Virus record (IMG/VR): IMGVR_UViG_3300035670_001304
Location: 1-22,803 of that record
Direction: 5' to 3' (one strand)
Length of the DNA stretch: 22,803 nucleotides
From: a virus
The position numbers and the translations under genes were made by a program. Below the pieces are notes generated by a model. That model was not told the origin of the DNA. It saw only the letters and a program-made list of their open reading frames with translations, and did not search any database. Below are positions 6,624 through 12,545 of the stretch, in pieces; the first letter of the stretch is position 1; each line of letters begins with the position of its first letter.

Positions 6624-7319
6624 AAAGCGGCGCATAACGCAGGTATAGTTTTGTACTACCCTTGCAGCGCAACGGATTTGCCTCTCCTATGGCGAAGCAA
6701 CCTTGAGTTTAGGAGTTTTAACTCGCTTCTCGCCCAAGGCCCGGATGAAAGTCGCTCTTGACTCTCTATCTAGGTGGGCAAAAAACAAAAGCCTGAACAC
6801 AGGGCGAACTGTCCCACACCCACAGATTCTTGCCTACCCCCACGCAAGCGCCCCTGGGGCCTGTCTAAACCCGCTGGTGGTATCTCTGCACCCCTGAAGC
6901 TGTAGAGGCCTGTTCCCGGGGCTCCTGGACGCTTCTCAGCGCTGTTGCGCTTCATCCATGCAGACCTCAGACCCTCCTGCGCAGCGAAATCACTCAGATG
7001 TCCCGTTTTTGGGTCGCGTGATCTGGTGGTGTCCTCAGCGCGTGGAGCAGCCGGTTCCCCCCATAGGGGGCCCTGATCGCCCCTGGGGCACCCGCGCATC
7101 GGCTGCCGCACCCGATCGGCACCCAGGGGCCAACAACCCTCATGGGGGCTGGGGTTGCAGAGGATCAGGCATCCGCTGGAGGGGCCAGCTGCGCCCGCTG
7201 CCGCGGCCCTGAACGCCTGCCCATCGGTTGCTATGTAAAGATTTGTTACAAAGCAAGGGACGCCCACCGCCATTCCGGCGCCATTCGCCGCGATCACTGG
7301 CACAATGGCGTCAGGCACA
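6624..7319. other. long non-coding control region (possible virion-end region)
   Basis: About 700 bp between the divergent winged-helix gene and the early genes with no convincing coding frame on either strand. It holds a TATAGT-like box at 6644-6649, a degenerate TCTGCA palindrome at 6885-6900, the palindrome GCCCCTGGGGC at 6850-6860 and again at 7079-7089, a nested hairpin at 7079-7130, and a short A/T-rich patch at 7228-7252 that could be promoter DNA. In T7-like maps the genome ends, terminal repeats and host-polymerase promoters fall between the terminase and the early genes, which is this position. No terminal repeat can be proven from one contig. Confidence 0.4.
7079..7130. terminator. 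nested hairpin in the control region
   Basis: The outer arms GCCCCTGGG (7079-7087) and CCCAGGGGC (7122-7130) pair perfectly. Inside, ATCGG (7098-7102) pairs with CCGAT (7112-7116). No U-run follows, so a factor-dependent terminator, processing site or packaging structure is as likely as an intrinsic terminator. Confidence 0.45.
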
Positions 7320-7335
7320 TCTGCAGGGCTGCAGC
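7320..7335. promoter_or_regulatory. TCTGCA-N4-TGCA palindrome, copy 3
   Basis: Reads TCTGCA GGGC TGCAGC, one mismatch from a perfect palindrome, 41 bp upstream of the first early gene ATG. It sits where control of the whole early operon would be expected. Confidence 0.55.
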
Positions 7336-7376
7336 AGCTCAGCAGGAGTGCGCACCAACCAACCGCACCTAGACAC

Positions 7377-7688
7377 ATGAACACCACCACCGCGCCCGCG
7401 GCCGCTGAGGCTGTGGGCGGGATCCTGGACGCTGCGCAGCTGGCCTGGGATCGGTCCGACTGGATCGATGCCATGCAGCAGGGCTGCGAGGACACGTACG
7501 CGAGCTCAGTCATTTGGGCGAGCGATTGGGACCTGGAGCTCACCAGCGCGGACCTGCGCCAGCTGATCGAGGACCACGGGTTCACGATCACCCAGCTGGC
7601 CTACGACATCGCCAGCGCTGCAGCAGCGGGTCACCCGGTCGCTTCCGTCTGGCACGCCGGCCAGGCCCTCGTCTGGCTGGGGTACTGA
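7377..7688 (+). CDS. early protein of unknown function, 103 aa
   Basis: The start is ATG 7377, placed after the CA-rich leader ACCAACCAACC at 7354-7364; an upstream in-frame ATG at 7305 is rejected because it would run through the leader and the palindrome at 7320. The protein is acidic with a Thr/Ala-rich N-terminus, then a globular region with several Trp (WDRSDWIDAM, WASDWDLELTSADLRQLIEDHG, VWHAGQALVWLGY). No known domain is recognised. It is the first gene of the early cluster, a position that in T7-like phages often holds host-takeover or anti-restriction proteins; that role is inference. It overlaps the next ATG by one base. Confidence 0.65.
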   Translation: MNTTTAPAAAEAVGGILDAAQLAWDRSDWIDAMQQGCEDTYASSVIWASDWDLELTSADLRQLIEDHGFTITQLAYDIASAAAAGHPVASVWHAGQALVWLGY

Positions 7689-7816
7689 TGGCTGCCCTGA
7701 TGTACCTCGCCGGTTGGGTTACGAACCGGCTGCCAACTCGGCTAGCGCTGCTGATGCCTAACCCAGTGCTACGGGCTGCCTACCGGCAGCTCTGGCGGGA
7801 GCTGGCAGAGCAATGA
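7688..7816 (+). CDS. tiny early protein, 42 aa
   Basis: A short frame starting at ATG 7688, which overlaps the stop of the preceding gene (TGATG), and ending at 7816, where its stop overlaps the next ATG (ATGA). The peptide is MAALMYLAGWVTNRL followed by PTRLALLMPNPVLRAAYRQ and a charged end, so a hydrophobic N-terminus and a basic amphipathic helix. The coupled start and stop on both sides are the main support. It has no recognisable family. Confidence 0.45.
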   Translation: MAALMYLAGWVTNRLPTRLALLMPNPVLRAAYRQLWRELAEQ

Positions 7817-8004
7817 TCCGCGCCAACGTTGCAGGGAGCCTTGGGGCCGCCCTGCTGGGCCTCTGGGGCCTCTGGGCCCTGGCAGACCGTCCACAGATCC
7901 CGAAGGCCTCGCAGCCGCTCTCAGCGGCCGCAGAGGTTGCGCACCAGCCGCGGCGATGGCAGCAGCCAGACCCGCGGACCTTGGGCCGATTCCCTGGCCC
8001 TTGA
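7813..8004 (+). CDS. small early protein with one membrane segment, 63 aa
   Basis: Begins MIRANVAGSLGAALLGLWGLWALA, a single hydrophobic helix that could be a membrane anchor or an uncleaved signal, followed by a polar region rich in Pro, Gln and Arg. The start overlaps the preceding stop by four bases (ATGA). The stop TGA at 8002-8004 is also the first bases of the first stop-to-start hairpin cassette. Function unknown; small membrane proteins in early phage operons sometimes act in superinfection exclusion, but nothing here shows that. Confidence 0.5.
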   Translation: MIRANVAGSLGAALLGLWGLWALADRPQIPKASQPLSAAAEVAHQPRRWQQPDPRTLGRFPGP

Positions 8005-8075
8005 TCCCATCTCGGAGGGGCTTTGGCCCTTCCCTGCTGGGTTCACCAGCACCAACACCAACCAACCAACCAACC
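8003..8075 (+). repeat. intercistronic double-hairpin cassette, copy 1
   Basis: Runs from the stop codon of the preceding gene to the next ATG. Stem 1 is GAGGGGC (8015-8021) with GCCCTTC (8026-8032). Stem 2 is TGCTGG-GTTCA-CCAGCA (8035-8051). A leader of repeated CCAACCAACC follows up to the start codon. Copies 2 and 3 at 8920 and 9449 share the same order of parts, and both stems carry compensating base changes. Confidence 0.75.
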
Positions 8076-8468
8076 ATGACAACCAAAGACACACTGCCGC
8101 GGCCGCTGATGGGCCATTACGTGGGCCTGGCCATCGAGGCCCTGGAGCGCCACAACCTGACGCCTGCCGCCCTGCTGCGGGGGCTGCAGAACGGCACGCT
8201 GCAAATCGTCTGGAGCGGGCCGGCACTGCCGCCGCCCAGCTACTGCCGCTCTGGCGGTCAGATCGACACCGACACGATCGCCGGTGACTGGGCCTCGCGC
8301 CTTGTCAACGCTCTGGCCCGCGATGCCGGCACCTACGGCGCGGTGGGCTTTGACCTCACCGCCAGCGATTGCTGGTGGCTGATCGCCAAAGTCCGCGCCG
8401 GTGCCCTGCAGGTCGTAACGGCCGACACCCTGGCCGCTCTGGGCCGGGCCGCCCTTGTGGAGGCCTGA
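8076..8468 (+). CDS. early protein of unknown function, 130 aa
   Basis: ATG 8076 follows directly on the CA-rich leader of cassette copy 1. Longer in-frame versions would translate the hairpins and are rejected. The protein begins MTTKDTLPRPLMGHYVGLAI and has a helical stretch (EALERHNLTPAALLRGLQNG), a Pro-rich turn (ALPPPSYC), then a mixed region with ASDCWWLIAKVRAGALQVV. No known domain is recognised. Three bases separate its stop from the next ATG, so it heads a three-gene unit (8076, 8472, 8703) that ends at cassette copy 2. Confidence 0.65.
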   Translation: MTTKDTLPRPLMGHYVGLAIEALERHNLTPAALLRGLQNGTLQIVWSGPALPPPSYCRSGGQIDTDTIAGDWASRLVNALARDAGTYGAVGFDLTASDCWWLIAKVRAGALQVVTADTLAALGRAALVEA

Positions 8469-8471
8469 ACC

Positions 8472-8699
8472 ATGCAGCGCACCACCTACACCGTCTGGGC
8501 CAAGCTCTGGGGCATCAATGAACTCGAGTTCATCGACGAGTTCGAGACGCTCAAGGGCGCAGCCGCGGCCGCCCGCAGGTACCGGGAGCAATACCCGGAC
8601 GACATGCAAGGCGCGCCGGTGCAGTACCTCGTGCGCAAGGAGCCACCGCCAGAGCCCGGCATCCCATACGAGCAGCTGGCAGCTGCCGGGATGGCCTGA
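8472..8699 (+). CDS. early hypothetical protein, 75 aa
   Basis: A small protein that starts three bases after the previous stop. It reads MQRTTYTVWAKLWGINELEF, then an acidic helix FIDEFETLKGAAAAARRYRE and the pattern YPDDMQGAPVQYLVRKEPPP. The strand-helix-strand rhythm suggests a small compact alpha/beta fold, but I cannot place it in a family. Tight spacing with both neighbours supports the frame. Function unknown. Confidence 0.6.
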   Translation: MQRTTYTVWAKLWGINELEFIDEFETLKGAAAAARRYREQYPDDMQGAPVQYLVRKEPPPEPGIPYEQLAAAGMA

Positions 8700-8702
8700 C
8701 TC

Positions 8703-8921
8703 ATGCGCGACCCACTGCCCAACCCATGGCCCGGCAACCCCAACGCTTACGAGTGCCCCTGGGGTTGCAACGGCACCGGCTCGATGCCCTGGTTTGCCCA
8801 CATCGCCAACGGCGTTTGCTTCGGCTGCCACGGCAAAGGCTGGATCCTTGGCCGCGGCCACCGGCAACCCACCAAACGCCGCCAATGGCAAAAGGTGGGC
8901 GGCCGCATCGTTCCAGCTTGA
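8703..8921 (+). CDS. small zinc-finger-like protein (DnaJ-type cysteine pairs)
   Basis: 72 aa with two cysteine pairs: C18-P-W-G-C22 followed by NGTG, and C39-F-G-C42 followed by HGKGW. The 'C..C.G.G' spacing resembles one zinc module of the DnaJ cysteine-rich region; such modules in small phage proteins usually bind zinc and sometimes nucleic acid or a protein partner. The tail is basic (RQPTKRRQWQK). It starts three bases after the previous stop, and its own stop TGA (8919-8921) opens cassette copy 2. Zinc binding is a fair inference; the cellular target is unknown. Confidence 0.6.
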   Translation: MRDPLPNPWPGNPNAYECPWGCNGTGSMPWFAHIANGVCFGCHGKGWILGRGHRQPTKRRQWQKVGGRIVPA

Positions 8922-8991
8922 CGGCATCACGGAGGCCCTGCGGGGCCTCTCTGCTGCCCTCAGCAGCACCAACACCAACCAGCCACCAACC
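8920..8991 (+). repeat. intercistronic double-hairpin cassette, copy 2
   Basis: Stem 1 is GAGGCCC-TGCG-GGGCCTC (8932-8949), a perfect 7-bp stem with a tetraloop. Stem 2 is CTGCTG-CCCT-CAGCAG (8951-8966); compared with copies 1 and 3 both arms have changed together, keeping the pairing. The leader with ACCAACC-type repeats leads to ATG 8992. Confidence 0.75.
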
Positions 8992-9450
8992 ATGTCTAAC
9001 GCCATCTACAACCACACAGCAGGCCGCCTGCACACCTGCCTCAACACCGACGGGGTGTGCATGTTCACCGGTAAGACCGTTGAGCAGATGCAGCAAGAGT
9101 CAGCCGAACAGCTCGAGGTGATGCCCTTTACCCAGGCCCTCGAGCTGACCGGCGCCGCAGACCGCGCCCGCTACTGCACCGGGCCCGAGCGGATCACCCA
9201 GGAGCGCTACGAGGAAATGCTCAACGTGCTCCCGCCCGAGAACTGGCAGCGCGGGGTCGGTTACAGCTGCTTCCGGCTGTCCGAGCGACTCGCCGGCGCC
9301 ATTGCCAGCTTTTTTGTTCGCATCGGCGACAGCTTCTACCAGATCAACGAAGACGAGGACACAGACCCCGCTGTTCTGTTCCGCGCCTGCATGGACCACG
9401 ATGCCCCGCCAGAGCCGGCCGCGGCCATCTGCCGCCGTGCTGGCTGCTGA
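8992..9450 (+). CDS. early protein of unknown function, 152 aa
   Basis: ATG 8992 directly follows the leader of cassette copy 2. The N-terminus has spaced cysteines (HTCLNTDGVCMFTG). The middle has ITQERYEEMLNVLPPENWQR, and then FRLSERLAGAIASFFVRIGD, SFYQINEDEDTDPAVLF. The 'ERYEEML..LPP..W' and 'SERL.G.I...F.RIGD..Y..NE' segments look like a conserved fold found in small plasmid and phage proteins of unknown function; I cannot name it with certainty. Its stop TGA (9448-9450) opens cassette copy 3, so it is a single-gene cassette between two hairpin elements. Confidence 0.65.
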   Translation: MSNAIYNHTAGRLHTCLNTDGVCMFTGKTVEQMQQESAEQLEVMPFTQALELTGAADRARYCTGPERITQERYEEMLNVLPPENWQRGVGYSCFRLSERLAGAIASFFVRIGDSFYQINEDEDTDPAVLFRACMDHDAPPEPAAAICRRAGC

Positions 9451-9519
9451 TCCCATCACTGAGGCCCTGCGGGGCCTCTCTGCTGGGTTCACCAGCACCA
9501 CACCAACCAACCCAAACCC
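9449..9519 (+). repeat. intercistronic double-hairpin cassette, copy 3
   Basis: Stem 1 is GAGGCCC-TGCG-GGGCCTC (9461-9478), identical to copy 2. Stem 2 is TGCTGG-GTTCA-CCAGCA (9481-9497), identical to copy 1. The leader contains ACACCAACCAACCC and ends at ATG 9520. This copy therefore combines features of the other two. Confidence 0.75.
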
Positions 9520-9795
9520 ATGAACACACCCAAGCAACCGCCAGACCCGGCCCTTGTGGCCCTGGTGCTGGCCCTGCTGGCCCTCGAGCTGCTCTGGCAG
9601 CTGGTGCGGCCGGTGCTGACTCGCAGCGCCGCCCTGGTGCTGGCCCTGCTGCAGGTGCGCCCGGTGCGCACTGGTGCAGCCGACCTGACCGAAGAGCTGG
9701 CCGCCGATTGCACACCCGCGCCGCGGCCGGTAGCCAAAAGCAAGCGACGCCGCACACGGCGCACCCGTCACACCGCAACGGAGGCCTCATGCTGA
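9520..9795 (+). CDS. small early protein with membrane helix and basic tail, 91 aa
   Basis: After MNTPKQPPDP comes a strongly hydrophobic helix (ALVALVLALLALELLWQLV), a second Leu/Val-rich stretch (SAALVLALLQV), then a polar region and a strongly basic tail (KSKRRRTRRTRH). The topology suggests a membrane-anchored protein with a cytoplasmic basic end. The start follows the leader of cassette copy 3. It overlaps the next gene by seven bases. No family recognised; low-complexity composition makes function hard to judge. Confidence 0.5.
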   Translation: MNTPKQPPDPALVALVLALLALELLWQLVRPVLTRSAALVLALLQVRPVRTGAADLTEELAADCTPAPRPVAKSKRRRTRRTRHTATEASC

Positions 9796-10001
9796 ATCTT
9801 GACATCACCACCGCTGAAGCGGAGCTACTGGTGCAGCTGCTGCGGCCACGGACTGAGCTGCTGACTGAGCTGTTTGAGGTGCAGGTGCAGCATTGCCCTG
9901 CAGGTGATGACAGCTGGGCTCTGACCCGCGATGCCCTGCAGGTGGCCCACGGTGCCCTGATCAAGCTGCGCAATGCTCAAGTGCAGGGGGCGCAGTCATG
10001 A
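9789..10001 (+). CDS. early hypothetical protein, 70 aa
   Basis: ATG 9789 lies inside the end of the preceding gene (the sequence ATGCTGA contains both the start and the upstream stop). The peptide is acidic and Leu-rich: MLNLDITTAEAELLVQLLRP, RTELLTELFEVQVQHC, then a helix ALTRDALQVAHGALIKLRNAQ. It is probably all-alpha and could form a helical bundle or coiled coil. It overlaps the next gene by four bases (ATGA), so these short genes are likely translated in series. Function unknown. Confidence 0.6.
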   Translation: MLNLDITTAEAELLVQLLRPRTELLTELFEVQVQHCPAGDDSWALTRDALQVAHGALIKLRNAQVQGAQS

Positions 10002-10285
10002 AAGAGATCGGAGCGCTGATCTGGGCCCTGCTGCAGGTGGTGGGGTTCTTCCTGTCAATCCTCCTGGTGCAGCTGCCCTTTTACGTGGTGCGCCACGTGA
10101 TGCGGTGGTATCGGCTGCCACGGTGGAAGCGCGACGCCATCAACACTGAAAGCCGGCTGGCCACCGAATACGGCTGGCAACAGGTCGAAGCCTTAATCAG
10201 GGCAGAGCTGGCCATGCACAACTTGCAAGACACGCCAGAAAACCGGGTCAAACTCAACTCAACCCGAATCAGGAGGCGCAAATGA
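9998..10285 (+). CDS. small membrane protein, 95 aa
   Basis: One long hydrophobic segment at residues about 4-32 (IGALIWALLQVVGFFLSILLVQ, PFYVV), followed by a basic juxtamembrane region (RHVMRWYRLPRWKRD) and a charged helical cytoplasmic part ending in STRIRRRK. By the positive-inside rule the C-terminal part would face the cytoplasm. It overlaps its neighbours by four bases on both sides. The family is unknown; an early inner-membrane protein of a temperate phage could act in exclusion or host membrane modification, but this is only context. Confidence 0.6.
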   Translation: MKEIGALIWALLQVVGFFLSILLVQLPFYVVRHVMRWYRLPRWKRDAINTESRLATEYGWQQVEALIRAELAMHNLQDTPENRVKLNSTRIRRRK

Positions 10286-10644
10286 CCTCTCCTGCCAAGG
10301 TTGCTGGATTGATGGCAGGGCTTCGGCAGGCGGCCAAGACCGCCAGGGCCCAGGCCATGCACCCAGCGGTGCCAGAGGTGCTGCTGTGGATTGCAGCTGG
10401 TGTTGATCACCGGCAAGACATAACGAAGGTCAGCGGATTGTCCGATCGAGAAGTGCGCCGCATCTGCCACACCCTCAGCGGCAAGGGCTATAGGCAAGGA
10501 GGTCGCATAGTGGATTCAGCTTTTGATCTGGTGGCAGTGCGCCGACACCCGCACCGCCGCGGCGATCAGCTTGTCTTGACGGCCGCCGGCCAGTCTTTGA
10601 TCTCTAGTACATTTGAACCAACGGAGGATACGCCATGCGCCTAG
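10282..10644 (+). CDS. winged-helix regulator-like protein, 120 aa
   Basis: The N-terminal basic region (KVAGLMAGLRQAAKTARAQA) is followed by a helix-turn-helix-like unit: VPEVLLWIAAGVDHRQDITK, VSGLSDREVRRICHTLSGKG, and a wing with FDLVAVRRHPHRRGDQLVLT. It ends in an 'LTAAGQSLI' helix. This order (HTH, wing, 'L..G..L') is that of MarR-type winged-helix proteins, which are usually dimeric transcription regulators. It overlaps the membrane-protein gene by four bases. Together with the protein at 10784 it may recognise the palindromic arrays described in this window, but which protein binds which site cannot be told from sequence. Confidence 0.55.
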   Translation: MTSPAKVAGLMAGLRQAAKTARAQAMHPAVPEVLLWIAAGVDHRQDITKVSGLSDREVRRICHTLSGKGYRQGGRIVDSAFDLVAVRRHPHRRGDQLVLTAAGQSLISSTFEPTEDTPCA

Positions 10645-10925
10645 CGCTGCTGGCTTCGATTGAGCTGCCATTTCCTAAAGCGTGGCGCCACTATTCCCTG
10701 TGGGCAGAGCAGGTGGGAAACCGCCATCGCCTTGTTCTGCAGGGGTGTCAGAGTTCTCCTAGGAGTTTCCTAGGAGTGCAACCATGGATCTGGATCAACT
10801 GGCGAGGGCTCTTAATGCTTTTGCCGCAATGGACCCGACCAGCTTTCCGCTGCATCACGCCCAACTCTTCATCGAGGTGGCGCGCAAGGAGCAATGCACC
10901 TTTGCAGAGCTGCAAGAGGCCATGA
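10635..10925 (+). CDS. uncertain gene with good RBS, possibly decayed 3' end
   Basis: A clear Shine-Dalgarno GGAGG (10623-10627) lies seven bases before ATG 10635, better than most starts here. The first 39 or so residues (MRLALLASIELPFPKAWRHY, then SLWAEQVGNRHRLVLQGC) look like a plausible protein. After that the frame passes through the CCTAGG array and then runs out of frame across the next gene for more than 140 bp, where the amino acids look like a shadow reading. The original gene may have been cut short by a frameshift or by the arrival of the downstream control region. Treat as a possible remnant. Confidence 0.3.
   Translation: MRLALLASIELPFPKAWRHYSLWAEQVGNRHRLVLQGCQSSPRSFLGVQPWIWINWRGLLMLLPQWTRPAFRCITPNSSSRWRARSNAPLQSCKRP
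10756..10777. promoter_or_regulatory. tandem CCTAGG operator array 2 (11-bp period)
   Basis: CCTAGG at 10758-10763 and 10769-10774, 11 bp apart, each followed by AGT. The array ends seven bases before the ATG of the winged-helix gene at 10784, so a bound protein would block its translation start region or promoter. A degenerate TCTGCA palindrome (10736-10751) lies directly upstream. Confidence 0.7.
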
Positions 10926-11101
10926 ACCTCACCAACGGATCCGTGTCCCGGACCGTTGCTGCGCTGAGCGTGGTCAACCGCCACGGTGAGCCTGGATTTC
11001 GACTCGTCGAGGTCTTCAAAGACCCCGAGCAGCCCAGGCGATTCCTGGTGCGGCTCTCGCCCCGCGGCAAAGCCCTGCTCAAGCAGCTCAAAGACTCCTG
11101 A
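10784..11101 (+). CDS. MarR-like winged-helix transcription regulator
   Basis: 105 aa with a standard winged-helix layout: FPLHHAQLFIEVARKEQ as the first helix, CTFAELQEAMNLTNGSVSRT as the helix-turn-helix with the recognition helix NGSVSRTVAAL, then the wing GFRLVEVFKDPEQPRRFLVR and the 'LSPRGKALLKQL' C-terminal helix. MarR-type proteins act as dimers on palindromes. Its start lies seven bases after a tandem CCTAGG array, which makes autorepression plausible. It is the last gene before the integrase leader, as expected for a regulator of the lysis-lysogeny choice. The fold is well supported, the regulon is inferred. Confidence 0.7.
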   Translation: MDLDQLARALNAFAAMDPTSFPLHHAQLFIEVARKEQCTFAELQEAMNLTNGSVSRTVAALSVVNRHGEPGFRLVEVFKDPEQPRRFLVRLSPRGKALLKQLKDS

Positions 11102-11156
11102 GCAGGCCGCTGTCTGCGGCTTGCCAAAACAAGCCAACACCAACCAACCAACCACC
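11102..11156 (+). promoter_or_regulatory. integrase leader: hairpin plus CA-rich stretch
   Basis: The small hairpin GCCGC-TGTCT-GCGGC (11107-11121) is followed by the stretch ACACCAACCAACCAACC before ATG 11157. It resembles the stop-to-start cassettes at 8003, 8920 and 9449 in layout, though the stems differ. No Shine-Dalgarno is visible. Confidence 0.5.
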
Positions 11157-12155
11157 ATGACTGGATCTGTTCGCAAGGCTGCCGATGGCAGCTGGATTGC
11201 TGATGTCTCTGTGGCCGGAGTGCGCAAGACCGGCAAATGCAAAACCCGCGCCGAGGCCCTGGCCCGCAAGCGTGAGTTCCTGGAGCTCCTGCTGCAGCGT
11301 GAGGCCAAGCAGGTGCAGCGCTCCACCTACACCCTGGCCGAAGCCCGCGAGCTGTCGCTGCGCGTGCGCTGGAGCGGTCTCGCCTACCAGCGCACCGCTG
11401 CGATCTACAGCCAGGAGGCCGTGACCTATTTCGGCCCTGGCTTTCCCTGCAGCGAGTTCACCGCCACCCTGGTGGATGAATGGCGCCAGGCCCTGACGGC
11501 CAAGGGCAACAGGCCCAGCACCGTCAACAAGAAGGTGGCCGCCATCCGGGCCATGCTCAGCGACGCCCACCTGCACGGGCACCTGGAAGACGTGCCGCGG
11601 ATGCCACGGCAGCTGCGGATGCAGAACACCAAGGACCGGGTGTTTAGTCCCGAGGAGGTCGCTGGCTTTTGCAGGGTGTTTCAGGAGCTGGGCGAGCCCG
11701 CCGCGGCCGATCTGTTGGTGTTTCTGCTCGAGACTGCCTGCCGCTGGGGCGAGGCGGAGCGCTTGCAGGGCAAGGACGTGGACCTGGAGAAGGCCCGCGT
11801 GACCTTCTGGGCTACCAAGAACGGCAAGCCCAGGTCCGTGCCCCTCACCCGACGGGCTGTCGATGCCCTGAAGGACCACCTTCCGGCCGTTCGGACCCAC
11901 CGCGTCTGGCCCTACAAGTACGACCGCTTTGAGCACCTGTTTGATCGTGCCAAAGGCTGCCTCGGATTGGCTGGTGATCGCGCTCTCACCATTCACACCA
12001 CGCGTCACACCTGCGCCAGCAAGTTGGCCAGCCGGGGTATTCCCTTGCACCAGCTGATGGCGTTTGGCGGCTGGACTTCGCTGGCCTCAGTTCAGCGGTA
12101 TTTGCATCTGCACACCGACGCCCTGGCGGCCTGCGTTGACGCCCTGGAGGGCTGA
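11157..12155 (+). CDS. int: tyrosine-type site-specific integrase
   Basis: 332 aa; catalyses recombination between attP and a bacterial attachment site. ATG 11157 follows the CA-rich leader; an in-frame start at 10986 is rejected because it overlaps the regulator gene. The N-terminus (GSVRKAADGSWIADVSVAGV and onwards) is an arm-binding-type domain, then a SAM-like core-binding domain (about 60-150). The catalytic domain has R196 (ETACRWGE), the KNGKPRSVPL beta-hairpin, H280-x-x-R283 (HTTRH), W306 (FGGW) and nucleophile Y315 (RYLHL). Its gene ends about 140 bp before the intact tRNA-Thr and about 220 bp before the tRNA-Tyr half that I take as attP, the classical int-attP arrangement. Confidence 0.95.
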   Translation: MTGSVRKAADGSWIADVSVAGVRKTGKCKTRAEALARKREFLELLLQREAKQVQRSTYTLAEARELSLRVRWSGLAYQRTAAIYSQEAVTYFGPGFPCSEFTATLVDEWRQALTAKGNRPSTVNKKVAAIRAMLSDAHLHGHLEDVPRMPRQLRMQNTKDRVFSPEEVAGFCRVFQELGEPAAADLLVFLLETACRWGEAERLQGKDVDLEKARVTFWATKNGKPRSVPLTRRAVDALKDHLPAVRTHRVWPYKYDRFEHLFDRAKGCLGLAGDRALTIHTTRHTCASKLASRGIPLHQLMAFGGWTSLASVQRYLHLHTDALAACVDALEG

Positions 12156-12210
12156 GCCCTCATTTACATCGAAGAAGGTTCCAGCGGACAGCGTCCACCA
12201 AAGCCGTTTC

Positions 12211-12249
12211 TCTGCCGATTGTCTGCCGCAGTCTGCGGGCATCGGCAGA
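12211..12249. repeat. nested hairpin and TCTGC direct repeats after int
   Basis: The outer arms TCTGCCGAT (12211-12219) and ATCGGCAGA (12241-12249) pair perfectly, and inside CCGCA-GTC-TGCGG (12226-12238) pairs again. The same stretch contains direct repeats of TCTGC(C/G)G at 12211, 12222 and 12232, about one helical turn apart. It could terminate int transcription or be an integrase arm-binding region. No U-run follows on +. Confidence 0.5.
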
Positions 12250-12293
12250 CCCCTTAAAAATATAAACATATAAACATTGAACCCTTTTTTTGA

Positions 12294-12365
<72 letters not shown>

Positions 12366-12375
12366 ATGTGGAAGG

Positions 12376-12427
12376 TGGGCCGGGTTGGATTTGAACCAAC
12401 GTAGGCAGAGCCAGCGGATTTACAGTC
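12376..12427 (-). other. attP core: 3' half of tRNA-Tyr (GTA)
   Basis: On - this reads from GACTGTAAATCCGC through the variable arm, a perfect T-arm (GTTGG-TTCAAAT-CCAAC) and the 3' acceptor strand CCGGCCC plus discriminator A. The anticodon GTA and the 3' anticodon strand are present. The 5' anticodon strand should be GCGGA but reads GGTGA, and nothing upstream matches the D-arm or 5' acceptor. A tRNA 3' half starting at the anticodon loop, next to an integrase gene, is the classical phage attachment core. After integration the host 5' half would rejoin this 3' half. Confidence 0.8.
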
Positions 12428-12438
12428 ACCTGAAAACA

Positions 12439-12454
12439 TCTGCAGCCCTGCAGA
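12439..12454. promoter_or_regulatory. TCTGCA-N4-TGCAGA palindrome, copy 4 (perfect)
   Basis: Reads TCTGCA GCCC TGCAGA, both arms perfect, between the attP-like site and the RNA polymerase gene. Two half-matching copies follow at 12494 (TCTGCAGGGGTGAG) and 12535 (TCTGCAGCCCTT). Regulation of the polymerase gene, or of recombination at attP, would fit. Confidence 0.6.
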
Positions 12455-12545
12455 GCTATCGCAAAAACTGTCTGCGCCAAGGGTTTGGCCAGCTCTGCAG
12501 GGGTGAGGTGGAATTGGTGCTGTAAGCAGCGATCTCTGCAGCCCT

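Noticed and set aside
6640-6660. LexA-box-like sequence around TATAGTTTTGTACTA
   Set aside because: Only one arm fits the cyanobacterial LexA pattern, and there is no second copy, so SOS control is not supported.
6770-7591. Long open frame on - (273 aa) across the control region and first early gene
   Set aside because: It overlaps the coupled + strand early gene, has a Ser/Cys/Ala-rich composition with no domain, and crosses a nested hairpin; GC-rich DNA often gives such antisense frames.
8043-9005. 320-aa open frame on - opposite the early genes
   Set aside because: It runs antisense through two hairpin cassettes and three coupled + strand genes and has no recognisable domain.
11088-12050. 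320-aa open frame on - opposite the integrase
   Set aside because: The + strand carries a complete tyrosine recombinase with all catalytic residues; the antisense frame is Gly/His-rich shadow sequence.
781-12115. Further TCTGCA hexamers inside genes (for example near 804, 1208 and 12108)
   Set aside because: They lack the second TGCA half at the right spacing and lie in coding sequence, so I treat them as chance matches.
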